This document shows positions 16,952 to 26,308 of a stretch of 64,000 nucleotides of DNA, in pieces (position 1 is the first letter of the stretch; each line of letters starts with the position of its first letter). The translations under genes and the position numbers were made by a program. The stretch comes from Verrucomicrobiota bacterium (GTDB lineage: Bacteria > Verrucomicrobiota > Verrucomicrobiia > Opitutales > Opitutaceae), in assembly GCA_028293545.1 (NCBI GenBank), contig JAQGOP010000007.1, positions 124,001-188,000 on the forward strand, in the 5' to 3' direction. Below the pieces are notes generated by a model. It was not told the DNA's origin. It saw only the letters and a list, made by a program, of their open reading frames with translations, and did no database searches.

Positions 16952-17938
16952 CTACCGAAACTTCGCCAGGATCGCCTTCGCGTTTCCCTCGAAAATTTTC
17001 TCCACCTCGGCGGGCTTCAGCCCCGTGTCCGTGCACGCCGCGCGCAACGCGAGGAGCGATTCGATCCCGACGAGCGTCATGCGGGTGGGTTTTCCGTCCT
17101 CCGGATAAATCCACTGGAACTGGTTGCCGGTCGTCACGCAGCGTCCGCGCACATGGCTGATCGGGTAATCGGTCCCGAAGATCACGCGACCCGGGCCGAG
17201 CACCTCGATCGCCGTGCGAATGGCTTCGGATTCCGCGATCGCCGACGTGTCGACCCAGATGTTCGGCAGGTCGGCAAGCGCGCGCAGCCCGCGGGCCGTG
17301 CGGTGATTGAAGGCGCGCGCGATGTGCGCGAGCACGACCTGGCAGCGCGGATATTTTTCCGACAGGCGTCGCAGGGCCTCGAGGTTTCCCGGGTCCGACA
17401 CCGCTTCGTTGCGCACCAGGTGGATCATCAGGATCGCGCCATGCTGGTCGCACAGCCGCCACATCCACTCCGGCGTGAATTCCTCCAGGGCCGATTGCGA
17501 TGTGTCGCCTTTTCCCGCGTACAGATGGTACGGCTTCAATCCCACGCATCGCCCATCCGCCATGGCTTCGGCGAACGCCCGCGGATCGTCGCGCGGGCCG
17601 GCGATCGCCAGCCCCCGCGCGCGAAACGATCCCGTGACCTTGGCATTCTCAGCATACATCCACGCGTTGATCACGGCGCGGTCGTGCTCGCGCGCCGGGA
17701 ACGGGAAGAACAAGGCATCCTTCAACCTGCCGCCCGGCAGGATGAGTTCCATCGCTTCGAAGTAATGCGCCGGCGAGATGGTCCGGCCATCGAGATGAGT
17801 CCCGAGCGTGGTCGGCGCATAGCCCGTCGGCTCGACGACGTGGGCGTGGATATCGATGACTTTCGCCGGGACGAAGCCGTCGATCGCTTCCGCCAGCAGC
17901 CGCCGGTCGCCGTCGTTTATTTCCGTTTCGATTTTCAT
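16952..17938 (-). CDS. Amidohydrolase-2 family hydrolase (lactonase or decarboxylase type)
   Basis: 328 residues with the metal-binding pattern of the family: His31 and His33 in VIDIHAHVV, His173 in ILMIHLV, His205 in VVLAHIARAF and Asp257 in FGTDYP. Members hydrolyse sugar lactones (for example rhamnono- or fucono-lactonase) or decarboxylate aromatic acids. In this sugar-acid context a lactonase is more likely, but that is inference. It is the last gene of a minus-strand run with the MFS carrier (13-bp gap), so the carrier probably imports its substrate. Confidence 0.85.
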   Translation of the reverse strand: MKIETEINDGDRRLLAEAIDGFVPAKVIDIHAHVVEPTGYAPTTLGTHLDGRTISPAHYFEAMELILPGGRLKDALFFPFPAREHDRAVINAWMYAENAKVTGSFRARGLAIAGPRDDPRAFAEAMADGRCVGLKPYHLYAGKGDTSQSALEEFTPEWMWRLCDQHGAILMIHLVRNEAVSDPGNLEALRRLSEKYPRCQVVLAHIARAFNHRTARGLRALADLPNIWVDTSAIAESEAIRTAIEVLGPGRVIFGTDYPISHVRGRCVTTGNQFQWIYPEDGKPTRMTLVGIESLLALRAACTDTGLKPAEVEKIFEGNAKAILAKFR

Positions 17939-17950
17939 GGGAAAGGGGCG

Positions 17951-19183
17951 TCAGCCCGCCTGGGGCTCCTCGATCAGGTCGTGGCGCAGGAATCGCTTGT
18001 AGCCGATATAGTTCAAGGTCGCCCCGAGTGCGATCGGCAGCGAGATGCACGCGAACATGTGGGCGAGCGAGAAATGTTTCAACAGGTAGCCCGCGAGGAA
18101 AACCCCCAGCGCACCCGCGCCGGTGTTGACCGAGTTCTGCAGGCCCAGGGCCGTCGCGCGGAGGTTCGACGGCAGGACTTCGCAGACGATCACCTGGTCG
18201 GTGCAGCTGCCCAGCCCGCGAAAGAGCGAGAAACCGAGGATGCAGGCGCTCAGGACCGGCAGGCTGACATCGAAGGCGAAGATCAGCAGGAACGGGGCGG
18301 CGATGAAATAACAGATGCTCTGGAAAAGCATGCGGCGCTCGCGGCGCGCACCGGCGAACCGGTTCGAAACCGCTCCGCCCGCCAGGTAACCCGTCGTCGC
18401 CGCCAGCTGCAGGGCCAGGGTCCCCGCGAACGCCGCGGAAGTGAGCGAGAGATGGTACCGCTCGCTGAAAAAGAACGAGAGCCAGAAGAGCAGCACCCAG
18501 CTGCCGAAGGCGATCGACGACGATTCGAGCAGCACCATCACATAGCTCGGCACCGTGAGGATCGCGCGCAGGTCGCGCAGCGGGGAAAGTTTCTTCCCGG
18601 CCGCCGCCGGAGCGCGACCCGTCGCCAGGCGACGCAGCGAGAGCTTGCACACGACCGCGAGCCCGAGGCCGACCGCGCCCAGGAAATAAAACACCGGCCG
18701 CCAGCCGAAGTGGTCGCCGGAATAACCCGCGAGCACGCTGCCGACCACGAAGCCGAGATTCGCGCCGGCCAGCGGAATGACGATCGCCAGCGCGCGCCGG
18801 GCCGGGGGCTGGAAATCAGCGGTGAGCGCCACGACCGCCGGAAGGAAAGCGCACTGGCTCAGGCCCAATAACATGCGCGCGAGGATCAGCTGCTGCGCAT
18901 TCGCCACGACCCCCGCGAGCATGGTCGCGAGGCTCCAGAGGATGAGGCTCCACGTGATCACGCGCACGCGGGGCAGGCGGTCGGCGAGATAACCGGAAGC
19001 CGGCGAGGCGAGGGCGTACGTCCAGAGAAACGCCGAGCTCATCGCACCGAGCATGATGTCCGACAAACCCAGGTCGTGGCGGATCAGCGGCAGCACCGCC
19101 GAGATCACTGCGCGATCGGCATAATTGAGGATCGCGAGGGCCGTGAGCAGCGCGGTCACGTACCAGCGATGAGCGGTCGACAT
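17951..19183 (-). CDS. MFS transporter, organic-anion/sugar-acid type
   Basis: 410 residues with twelve hydrophobic segments in two halves. The N-terminus WYVTALLTALAILNYADRAV and the loop-2/3 motif GYLADRLPRVR are typical of the anion:cation symporter group, whose members carry hexuronates, galactonate, glucarate and similar acids with protons. The second half has ACILGFSLFRGLG and ALGLQNSVNTGAGALG. It lies between the class III aminotransferase and the amidohydrolase on the same strand, with gaps of 59 and 13 bp. Substrate inferred from family and neighbours only. Confidence 0.9.
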   Translation of the reverse strand: MSTAHRWYVTALLTALAILNYADRAVISAVLPLIRHDLGLSDIMLGAMSSAFLWTYALASPASGYLADRLPRVRVITWSLILWSLATMLAGVVANAQQLILARMLLGLSQCAFLPAVVALTADFQPPARRALAIVIPLAGANLGFVVGSVLAGYSGDHFGWRPVFYFLGAVGLGLAVVCKLSLRRLATGRAPAAAGKKLSPLRDLRAILTVPSYVMVLLESSSIAFGSWVLLFWLSFFFSERYHLSLTSAAFAGTLALQLAATTGYLAGGAVSNRFAGARRERRMLFQSICYFIAAPFLLIFAFDVSLPVLSACILGFSLFRGLGSCTDQVIVCEVLPSNLRATALGLQNSVNTGAGALGVFLAGYLLKHFSLAHMFACISLPIALGATLNYIGYKRFLRHDLIEEPQAG

Positions 19184-19242
19184 GGGTGAGTTCGGGCCGG
19201 AACGCGGTCAGCCGACGCCGCGCAGTTTGGCCAATGGCGCCA

Positions 19243-20592
19243 TCACGTGAGCCGGGCGAAGCCGGTCTGCGCCACCGGGCCGCGCAGGGCCGAGAGCACC
19301 GTGCCCCGTTCAATTTGCTCACGGAGAAAACCAAAGACCGTGTCCGCGGCCCGGAGGTAGTCGGCGATGACCTGCGGCTGATGCGCGAGCGTCGGATAGA
19401 ATGCACCCGCCGCGAGGTAGCCGCGCGCCAGCATTTCCTGCGTGAACAACGTCATCACGGCGCGGCTGTTGTCACCCGCGTCGAAACCCAGGAGGCAGAG
19501 CGCCGGGATTCCGCCGACCTTGACGGCGAGACCCTGCCGGGCGGCCGCGGCGGCCCAGCCCGCCTGCACGCGCTTGCCCGCTTCGCCCACATGCTGCGCC
19601 ACATTCGTCGCCTCCATGCGCGCGAGCGTTGCCACGGCCGAGGTGGGGCCGATCGCCTCCGTCCAATAGGTGCTGCTCACGAACGAAACCTGCGCGGCGT
19701 TCATCACCGCTTCGCGCCCGATGATCGCCGACATCGGGAAGCCGTTCGACAGCGCCTTCGCGAAAACCGCGACATCGGGGGCGACGCCGAGCGTGAGGTG
19801 GATGCCGCCAAAATTGCTGCGCCAGCCGGCGGTGATTTCGTCGAAGATCAGCACCGCGCCGGTTTCGTCCGCGAGCGCGCGGACCTTCTCCAGGAAGCCA
19901 TCGCGCGGCGCGTCATGCCGCATGGGTTCCATCACGATCGCCGCGAGGGCCGGGCCATGCTCGGCGACGATCTTTTCCAGCTCGGCGATTTGATTGTAGC
20001 GGAACGGCAGCGCGCTGCCGCGCAAGGCGCGGGGCACGCCGTCGGGATCCAGGCCGGGCAGCAGGTGGCCCGACAGCGCGTCGCTCTCGCCGAGATTGGC
20101 CGCGAGGTACCAGTCGCTCCACCCGTGGTAGCCGGAGAAGGCGACGGTGCCGCGGCGCGTGGCCGCGCGGGCGAGGCGCACGGCGATGGCCATCGCCTCG
20201 CCGCCGGTGCGCGCGTAACGCACCTTTTCCGCCCACGGGTGAATCGCACAGAGCCGGTCCGCGAGCTCGACCTCCGCGGGGGAGTTGAGCGTGCACATGT
20301 TGCCGCGCGCAATGCAGTCGGCGACCGCGGCGTTGACGGCGGGATCGGCATAACCGAGGAGACAGGTGCCGATGCCGTTGGAGGTGAAATCGACGTACGG
20401 CTGCCCGTCCAAGTCCCACACCGTGCAACCCTGGGCGCGGCGATAATAGGCGGGCCAGCCTTCCGGCAGGTATTGCTCGGGCCGTTTGCCGAGGAGCTGG
20501 GCGCCGCCGGGGATGCGTTGGCGGGCGCGGCGGTACAAGGCCTGGCCGGTTCCGGTTTGGGATGGGACCGCGCGGTTGGGATCGATGGACAT
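19243..20592 (-). CDS. Class III PLP aminotransferase, glutamate-1-semialdehyde aminomutase-like
   Basis: 449 residues. The PLP Schiff-base lysine is Lys279 in AVFAKALSNGFP and the pyridine-nitrogen aspartate is Asp251 in LIFDEITAGWRSNFGG. ARTGGEAMAIAVRLAR and FSGYHGWSDWY bind phosphate and ring. The N-terminal ARQRIPGGAQ and DGQPYVDF segments place it with HemL-like enzymes, but it sits beside a transporter and a hydrolase rather than with heme genes, so a catabolic role on an amino sugar or keto acid is more likely than tetrapyrrole synthesis. It diverges from the lyase gene with a 202-bp promoter region between them. Confidence 0.9.
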   Translation of the reverse strand: MSIDPNRAVPSQTGTGQALYRRARQRIPGGAQLLGKRPEQYLPEGWPAYYRRAQGCTVWDLDGQPYVDFTSNGIGTCLLGYADPAVNAAVADCIARGNMCTLNSPAEVELADRLCAIHPWAEKVRYARTGGEAMAIAVRLARAATRRGTVAFSGYHGWSDWYLAANLGESDALSGHLLPGLDPDGVPRALRGSALPFRYNQIAELEKIVAEHGPALAAIVMEPMRHDAPRDGFLEKVRALADETGAVLIFDEITAGWRSNFGGIHLTLGVAPDVAVFAKALSNGFPMSAIIGREAVMNAAQVSFVSSTYWTEAIGPTSAVATLARMEATNVAQHVGEAGKRVQAGWAAAAARQGLAVKVGGIPALCLLGFDAGDNSRAVMTLFTQEMLARGYLAAGAFYPTLAHQPQVIADYLRAADTVFGFLREQIERGTVLSALRGPVAQTGFARLT

Positions 20593-20741
20593 CGGTAAGC
20601 AGCGCGTGCTGCGGGGGTGCTTTTCACGCGGCAGACCCGAGGCCGGTCAACCAAATTGCAGGGCGCCAATCGAGGCGCGGCGAGGGAAAAAGGGCGCATC
20701 CGAGGACAACCGGACCCCGGCGAATGAAGATGTAATTTTAT

Positions 20742-20758
20742 TTGTCAGGGGGTGACTT
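20742..20758. promoter_or_regulatory. Possible operator in the divergent promoter region
   Basis: TTGTCAGGGGGTGACTT contains GTCA and TGAC as inverted arms, 36 bp upstream of the lyase ATG. The region upstream of the BNR gene at 27488 has a looser TGTCA...TGATA arrangement (27424-27440). A shared regulator is possible but the match is weak. Confidence 0.22.
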
Positions 20759-20794
20759 CTTTTTGAATCGCAGCGATTGCCCATATTCGCGCCG

Positions 20795-21751
20795 ATGAAA
20801 ATTGCCTCACTGAAGCGCGACCAGGTTTGGTCGGCTACTCCGACACCTTTTACGAGCGATGGCCGCGTGGACGTGGCGTCGGTGCAGCGCATGGTGGCGC
20901 ATCATGTGGGGCTGGGCGTGACCGGCATCATGGTCGCCGGCACCTGCGGCGAGGGGCCGTGGCTGCGGGACCGCGATCGCGAGGTGCTCGTGCGCACCGC
21001 GGTGGAAGCGTCGAAGGGCCGGCTCGCGGTGGCGCAGCAGGTGACGGACAATTCGGTGGGCCGCGTGCTGGACAACATCGAGCAAGCCGCCGCGTGGGGC
21101 GTGCAGCTCGCCGTCGTCGCGGCGCCGTCGTTTTCGATCAACGCGACGCCGGCGCGCCTCGTGGCGCATTATTCCGAGATCGCGCGCCGGAGCGCGCTGC
21201 CGATGGGACTCTACGACCGCGGCAAGGCCAGTCCCTACGTCGTGCCCGAGGCGCTCCTGCCTGAGCTGCTCGCGGAACCGAACATCGTCATGGTCAAGGA
21301 CAGCTCGCAGCAGGACTCGCGGCGCAAGGCGTACGTCGCGGCGCGCGCGGTGCGCCCGGAGCTCGTGCTCTTTTCCGGCTCGGAGTTCGACTGCGTGGAT
21401 TTTCTCTCGGCCGGCTACGACGGCCTGCTCCTCGGCGGCGGCATCTTCAATGGCGCCATGGCGCTGAAGATCGTCGCGGCCGTGCGCGCGCAGGACCTCG
21501 CGACGGCGAACGCGCTCCAGGACCGGATGAACGACCTGATGTACCGCGTGTACGGCGGGCCGAAGATCGAGTGCTGGATGACCGGCTTGAAGGAGCTCCT
21601 GGTGCAGCTCGGGGTTTTCTCGACCAATGTGAACCTGCTCGGTTATCCGCTGACGCCGCAGTGCGCGGCCCAGATCAAGGCCGCAGTCAACGGAAGCGAT
21701 GGCTTGGGCTTCCGCGAGGATCTGCTCCCGGCGCAGCGCAAGGCCAGCTGA
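20795..21751 (+). CDS. DapA/NanA family lyase or synthase
   Basis: 318 residues from the ATG at 20795. This class I aldolase barrel uses Lys168 (NIVMVKDSS) for the Schiff base and Tyr140 (MGLYDRG) as the proton shuttle; GTCGEGPWL at 49-57 is the substrate-carboxylate loop. The family includes dihydrodipicolinate synthase, N-acetylneuraminate lyase and 2-keto-3-deoxy acid aldolases. The run lyase, oxidoreductase, sodium symporter, sialidase argues for cleavage of sialic acid or a related ulosonic acid. The GTCGEG loop differs from GSTGE in typical NanA, so the exact substrate is open. Confidence 0.87.
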   Translation: MKIASLKRDQVWSATPTPFTSDGRVDVASVQRMVAHHVGLGVTGIMVAGTCGEGPWLRDRDREVLVRTAVEASKGRLAVAQQVTDNSVGRVLDNIEQAAAWGVQLAVVAAPSFSINATPARLVAHYSEIARRSALPMGLYDRGKASPYVVPEALLPELLAEPNIVMVKDSSQQDSRRKAYVAARAVRPELVLFSGSEFDCVDFLSAGYDGLLLGGGIFNGAMALKIVAAVRAQDLATANALQDRMNDLMYRVYGGPKIECWMTGLKELLVQLGVFSTNVNLLGYPLTPQCAAQIKAAVNGSDGLGFREDLLPAQRKAS

Positions 21752-21802
21752 CGGGCGTGACGCGCGGGCTTTTCCCCGCGTCCAGAATTTACCCCCAAAA
21801 AA

Positions 21803-22876
21803 ATGACCAAGATTCGTTTCGGTATCCTCGGCTCCGGTTACATGGGTCGCACCCATGCCGAAGCCATCCTTCGCCTCGGCGATCAAGCGGCCCTGGTTGC
21901 GGTCGCCGGCGGCAGCCGGGCTCCCGGCCTCGCCCAGCGCTATGGCATCGCGGTGGAACCGACGGCGGAGGCGTTGATCGCGCGCGGCGATGTCGATGCG
22001 GTCATCGTCACGACGCCGCATCACCTGCACACCGATGCGACGGTCCTCGCGCTAAAATCCGGCAAGCACGTGCTGGTGGAAAAACCCCTCGCGACCTCGG
22101 TCGAGGATTGCGACCGCATGATCGCCGCGTCGATCGGCGCGAAGCGCGTGCTGGCCACGGGGTATCACCAGCGGTTTCGCCCGAACAACAGCGAGACGCG
22201 GCGGTTGATCCAGTCCGGCGCGATCGGGAAGGTTGAAACGATCCAGGTTTCGATGCCGGCGCAGCAGCCGGTCGGCGTCTCGAGTTTCGGCAGCGACTGG
22301 AGCTGGTGGAACGATCCCGCGAGCATCGGGCACATGATCAACGCGTTTCCGCACGCGATCGACCTGCTGCGCTGGTGCCTGTCGGCGGAGATTACCACCG
22401 TGTCCGCGTTTTGCCGCACGACGCTGCCGGGAATCAAGGTGGAGGACACCACGATGGCGCTGGCGGAGTTCTCGAACGGCACGATTTCCTCGCTGTATGC
22501 CAGCCGCGCGCTGCCGACGGCGCCGTTCCCGAATGAAACCTTCCGCTGCCGTTTCGTGGGCACGACCGGGCTGATCGACCTGGATCCCTACGATGAACTG
22601 CGGATCTCGGAGCCGGCAGGCTGGCGCCTGGTGAAGAAACAGCCGCCGGTCGGGCACGAGAGCGTCGACACGGCTTTCGCGGACGCGCGGATGCAGGCGT
22701 ATCGGGACCAGATGGCCGCCTTCATCACGGCGATCCGCGGCGAGGAGCCGCCGCCGGGAGTGACGCGCGTGGGCACGGGGCAGGACGGGCGTGTGGCCCT
22801 GGTCGTTTGCCTCGCGATGCTGGCCTCGTCCCGCGACCGTCGCTGGGTCGAACTGGCGCCGAAGAACGCGCGATGA
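21803..22876 (+). CDS. Gfo/Idh/MocA oxidoreductase
   Basis: 357 residues. The N-terminal Rossmann domain has GSGYMG at 10-15 and the hallmark EKP at 93-95 (LVEKPLATS); the C-terminal alpha/beta domain holds WWNDPASIGHMINAFPHAIDLLRW, with the His expected in the active site. The family oxidises or reduces sugars and their derivatives with NAD(P), including 2,7-anhydro-sialic acid oxidoreductases, a notable fit here. The stop codon overlaps the start of the symporter gene (ATGA at 22873-22876), so the two are translationally coupled. Confidence 0.92.
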   Translation: MTKIRFGILGSGYMGRTHAEAILRLGDQAALVAVAGGSRAPGLAQRYGIAVEPTAEALIARGDVDAVIVTTPHHLHTDATVLALKSGKHVLVEKPLATSVEDCDRMIAASIGAKRVLATGYHQRFRPNNSETRRLIQSGAIGKVETIQVSMPAQQPVGVSSFGSDWSWWNDPASIGHMINAFPHAIDLLRWCLSAEITTVSAFCRTTLPGIKVEDTTMALAEFSNGTISSLYASRALPTAPFPNETFRCRFVGTTGLIDLDPYDELRISEPAGWRLVKKQPPVGHESVDTAFADARMQAYRDQMAAFITAIRGEEPPPGVTRVGTGQDGRVALVVCLAMLASSRDRRWVELAPKNAR

Positions 22877-24471
22877 ATCCTGCGCCGGTGAGCCCGTCCA
22901 CGAGCCATAATTTTGGGGCGTTGGACTGGGCCATCGTCGGCCTTTGCGCGGTGGTGCTGCTGGGCATCGGTTTCTTTTTCTCGCGCCGGCAGAAGACGAC
23001 CGAGGATTACTTCGTCGCCGGCCGAAACCAGAATCCCATCCTCGCGGGCGTTTCGCTGTTTGCCGCGCTGTTTACGCTGGTCGCGTACATCGGCGTGCCC
23101 GGCGAGTTCGTCCAGAACGGCGCCGTGCTCGTGCTCGCATCGGTGTCGGCCCTGCCGTTCAGCTATTTCATCATTGGGCGTTTCCTGATCCCGGCGTTCA
23201 TGCGCCTGCCGATCACGAGCGGCTACGAGCTGCTGGAAACGCGCCTGGGCCGCCCGGTGCGATTGGCGGCTTCGATCACCTTCATCATCGTGCGATTGGT
23301 GTGGATGGCGCTCATCCTTTATGCGGCCTCGGCCGTGCTGGTGAATGTGACCGGCTGCGACCGGCGATGGATGCCGGTGTTCGAGGCGGCGATCGGCGCG
23401 ATTGCGACCCTTTACACGCTGGCGGGCGGGATCGAGGCGGTGATGACGACCGCGGTGCTCGAGTTCGCGCTCTTGATGCTCGGCGCGGTGATGACGGTGG
23501 CGCTGATCACTTATCACGTCGGCGGCCTGGCCTGGTGGCCGGAGCAGGCGCCGACGCATTGGATGCCTCAGCCATTTTTCTCGGCGGATCCGCATATCCG
23601 GGTGACGGCGGTGGGCACGTTTCTGTCGTACTTCATTTCAACGGTCTGCGCCGGTGGCTCCGACCAGGTGGCGATCCAGCGTTATCTCACGACGCGCAAC
23701 GCGGCGGCCGCGCGTCGCGCCGTGCTGTTCGGGCACATCACGGTGGGAGTTATCCTACTCAGCCTCGGCCTCGTGGGCGCGGCGCTGCTGGGCTATTACC
23801 GGCTGTTTCCCGCGGAGCTGCCGGCGGGACTGGACCTGGCGCGCGCGGGCGACGGGCTGTTCCCCTATTTCCTGAGCCACGCCCTGCCCGTCGGCGTATC
23901 GGGGCTGGTGGTGGCGGGGCTGCTGACCTCGGCGGTGTCGGGCATCAGCCCCAGCATCAACTCCGTGATCGCGGTGACCAACCAGGAATTCATCGAGCCA
24001 CGGGTGAAAAAAGGCGCCGGCGCCGAGGCGATGAAGATCCGGGTGGCGCGCCTGCTCTCGCTGGGCATCGGCGTGATCATCATCGCGGGCAGCCTCGGCA
24101 TGGGGAGCGTGCATGGGAACCTCGTCGAGGTTTCGGGCAAGACGGTGAACGTGTTTTTCTACCCGATGTTCGGGCTGTTCTTTCTCGCGCTGTTTGTGCG
24201 CTTTGCCACGGCGATGGGCGCTCTCCTCGGCGCGGTGTTTGGGCTCACCACCGGCATCGTGGTCGGTTACTGGGAAGTCATCACCGGCCTGCCGAAGCTC
24301 AGTTTCCAGTGGATCGGCGGGACGTCGCTGCTCGTCACGCTGGTCGTCGGCTGCCTCTTCAGCCTGGTGCCGGCGAAGGGGCGATCGACCCTCGTGACGT
24401 GGTGCACCAGCGCGGCTGCGATCGTCGCGCTCGCCGGGATCGTTTACAGTCTCACGACGCTCCGGCCCTGA
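22873..24471 (+). CDS. Sodium:solute symporter (SSS family)
   Basis: 532 residues from the ATG that overlaps the previous stop. There are about thirteen hydrophobic segments. The N-terminus LDWAIVGLCAVVLLGIGFFF and RRQKTTEDYFVAGRNQNP is the standard SSS start, and SGISPSINSVIAVTNQEFI matches the sodium-binding helix region. SSS members carry sugars, sialic acids, inositol or proline with Na+. Its place between an oxidoreductase and an exported sialidase suggests import of the sialidase product, possibly a free or anhydro-sialic acid. The following sialidase starts 27 bp later. Confidence 0.93.
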   Translation: MNPAPVSPSTSHNFGALDWAIVGLCAVVLLGIGFFFSRRQKTTEDYFVAGRNQNPILAGVSLFAALFTLVAYIGVPGEFVQNGAVLVLASVSALPFSYFIIGRFLIPAFMRLPITSGYELLETRLGRPVRLAASITFIIVRLVWMALILYAASAVLVNVTGCDRRWMPVFEAAIGAIATLYTLAGGIEAVMTTAVLEFALLMLGAVMTVALITYHVGGLAWWPEQAPTHWMPQPFFSADPHIRVTAVGTFLSYFISTVCAGGSDQVAIQRYLTTRNAAAARRAVLFGHITVGVILLSLGLVGAALLGYYRLFPAELPAGLDLARAGDGLFPYFLSHALPVGVSGLVVAGLLTSAVSGISPSINSVIAVTNQEFIEPRVKKGAGAEAMKIRVARLLSLGIGVIIIAGSLGMGSVHGNLVEVSGKTVNVFFYPMFGLFFLALFVRFATAMGALLGAVFGLTTGIVVGYWEVITGLPKLSFQWIGGTSLLVTLVVGCLFSLVPAKGRSTLVTWCTSAAAIVALAGIVYSLTTLRP

Positions 24472-24498
24472 ATTTTTTCCTGAACAAACCCTAATCCC

Positions 24499-25701
24499 AT
24501 GAAATTCACCCTTCCCTTCAAACCTGCCTTTTCCCGTGCGTTGTGGATCCTGCCGTGGTTGGTGGCGGGAGTAACCTCGCTCGAGGCCGCGGTCATCGCC
24601 GAACCGAAACCGATGCTCGAGCAAACCGACCTGTTTGTCGCGGGCCAGGATGGGGTGTTCCAATATCGCATCCCGGGGATCATCACCTCGAACGCCGGCA
24701 CGCTCATCGCTTTTTGCGACGGGCGCATGCGGAAGGAAGGCGACCCGCCGAACGACATCGACCTCGTCATGAAGCGGAGCACCGACGGCGGCCGCACGTG
24801 GAGCGCGTTGCGCACGCTGGTCGACAATGGCAAGGGCGCCACGGCGGATTCATGCGGCTTGGTGGACCGCCAGACGGGCACGCTCTGGATTTTCAGCGTG
24901 TATGCGACGGAAGGCGTGGGCAGCGCGAACGCCGAGGCGGGCATTTCCGGGCGCGCGTTCCAGTTCAAGGCGGTAAAGAGCGACGATGACGGCGTGACGT
25001 GGTCGCAGCCGATTGATTTCACCGCGATGTTCAAGAAGCCGGAGTGGGGCGCGGGCTCGACGGGCGTGGGCAACGGCATCCAGATGCGCAGCGGACGTTT
25101 GGTGTTCCCGCGTTACAACGCCGATTATCGCCAGCCCCGCACGACGCCGACGACGGCGGAGTCGTTTGTCTGCTACAGCGACGACCACGGAAAAACATGG
25201 ACGCGCGGCGCGTTCGCCGACGTGAAGGGCGGGACGAACGAGTGCCAGGTGGTGGAGCTCGCGGACGGCACCCTGCTGCTGAACATGCGCGGCATGGAGG
25301 GAAATCACCGCAAGAGCGCGCGCAGCCATGACGGCGGTGCGACCTGGTCCGAGGTGGTCGAGGAAAGCACGCTGGTCGAGCCGCGCTGCCAAGGGAGCAT
25401 TTTTTCGTACACCGACGCGCTGACCCGCGACAAGAACCGCCTGTTGTTTTCCAACCCCGCGAGCTTGAAGCGGAACAACATGACGGTGCGGTTGAGTTAT
25501 GATGAAGGCCGCACGTGGACCGCGGGAAAATCGCTGCACGCCGGCCCCGCCGCGTATTCCTGCCTGACGGTGCTGCCGGACCAGACCGCGTGCTGCCTCT
25601 ATGAGTGCGGCGACAAGGATCCCTACGAAAAAATCACTTTCGCCCGTTTTAACGTCGAGTGGCTCAGCGACGGCAAGGATACGATCGCGAAAAAACCGTG
25701 A
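24499..25701 (+). CDS. Exported sialidase (GH33)
   Basis: 400 residues with a signal peptide (basic start, [15 protein letters not shown]). The catalytic pattern is complete: RIP motif with Arg57, acidic DIDLVMKRS downstream with the expected catalytic Asp, Glu in [11 protein letters not shown], a second triad Arg region ([14 protein letters not shown]) and the Tyr of AAYSCLTVL. Asp boxes include STDGGRTW (94-101), [16 protein letters not shown] and SHDGGATW. This is a six-bladed propeller hydrolase or intramolecular trans-sialidase cleaving terminal sialic acids outside the cytoplasm. It closes the lyase-oxidoreductase-symporter operon. Confidence 0.93.
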   Translation: MKFTLPFKPAFSRALWILPWLVAGVTSLEAAVIAEPKPMLEQTDLFVAGQDGVFQYRIPGIITSNAGTLIAFCDGRMRKEGDPPNDIDLVMKRSTDGGRTWSALRTLVDNGKGATADSCGLVDRQTGTLWIFSVYATEGVGSANAEAGISGRAFQFKAVKSDDDGVTWSQPIDFTAMFKKPEWGAGSTGVGNGIQMRSGRLVFPRYNADYRQPRTTPTTAESFVCYSDDHGKTWTRGAFADVKGGTNECQVVELADGTLLLNMRGMEGNHRKSARSHDGGATWSEVVEESTLVEPRCQGSIFSYTDALTRDKNRLLFSNPASLKRNNMTVRLSYDEGRTWTAGKSLHAGPAAYSCLTVLPDQTACCLYECGDKDPYEKITFARFNVEWLSDGKDTIAKKP

Positions 25702-25714
25702 TCCATCAAACCCT

Positions 25715-25887
25715 CGGATTTTGAACAGAAGGCAACGAAGGAAACGAAGAGGTTCAGGTTCGCGCCGCCGATCGTGCCATTGACGGTGTTGGATTGGACC
25801 TCTCGAAACGTGGATCGTTTAAGGCACGAGCGATTCCTGCTGACCAGAACCGCTTCGTTACCTTCGTTGTCTTCTGTTCAAAATCCG
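25715..25887. repeat. Long inverted repeat, class E
   Basis: Two 41-base arms (25715-25755 and 25847-25887) mirror each other with a few mismatches and match the class E repeat at 16731-16895, including the GTGCCATTGACGG segment and the GCACGAGCGATTCC centre. It starts 13 bp after the sialidase stop. Confidence 0.85.
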
Positions 25888-25901
25888 GAGGTCTGTAGAA
25901 T

Positions 25902-26095
25902 TTCAGCCGTCGATCCGCCGGAAGGTTGGCCGCAAAGATGCGCAAGTTTCCAAGGCTTCGAAGGAGATTTGGGAGCGCTTATAAGCGCGCGGAAGTTACG
26001 ATTCGCAGCCGCGGAAACTTGCGCTTTTTTGCGGCCAACCTTCCGGAGTTTTATTCCGAGCTCCCGTCTTTCTCGGATCCGAATTCGCGGTTAAA
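25902..26095. repeat. Class H repeat, first tandem copy
   Basis: A 194-bp unit built as a long hairpin: 34-base arms at 25918-25951 and 26013-26046 around a centre containing GAGCGCTTATAAGCGC. Nearly identical to the unit that follows directly. An open reading frame running through it is only repeat sequence. Confidence 0.88.
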
Positions 26096-26308
26096 TTCAG
26101 CGGTCGATCCGCCGGAAAGTTGGTCGCAAAGATGCGCAAGTTTCCAAGGCTTCGAAGGAGATTTGGGAGCGCTTATAAGCGCGCGGAAGTTTCGATTCGC
26201 AGCCGCGGAAACTTGCGCTTTTTTGCGGCCAACCTTCCGGAGTTTTATTCCTAGCTCCTGTCTTTCTCGGATCCAGATTCGCGTTCATTCGCGTCCATTC
26301 GCGGTTAA
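26096..26308. repeat. Class H repeat, second tandem copy
   Basis: The second unit matches the first with few differences but ends with an extra GTTCATTCGCGTCCATTCGC segment before GCGGTTAAA. On the minus strand the TAA in this terminal motif (26305-26307) is the stop codon of the adjoining regulator gene. A diverged copy lies at 59394-59592. Confidence 0.88.

Noticed and set aside
16880..18871. A 663-residue plus-strand frame over the amidohydrolase and MFS genes
   Set aside because: It spans two real minus-strand genes with intact catalytic and membrane patterns; the translation is Arg/Gln/His-rich with no fold signal.
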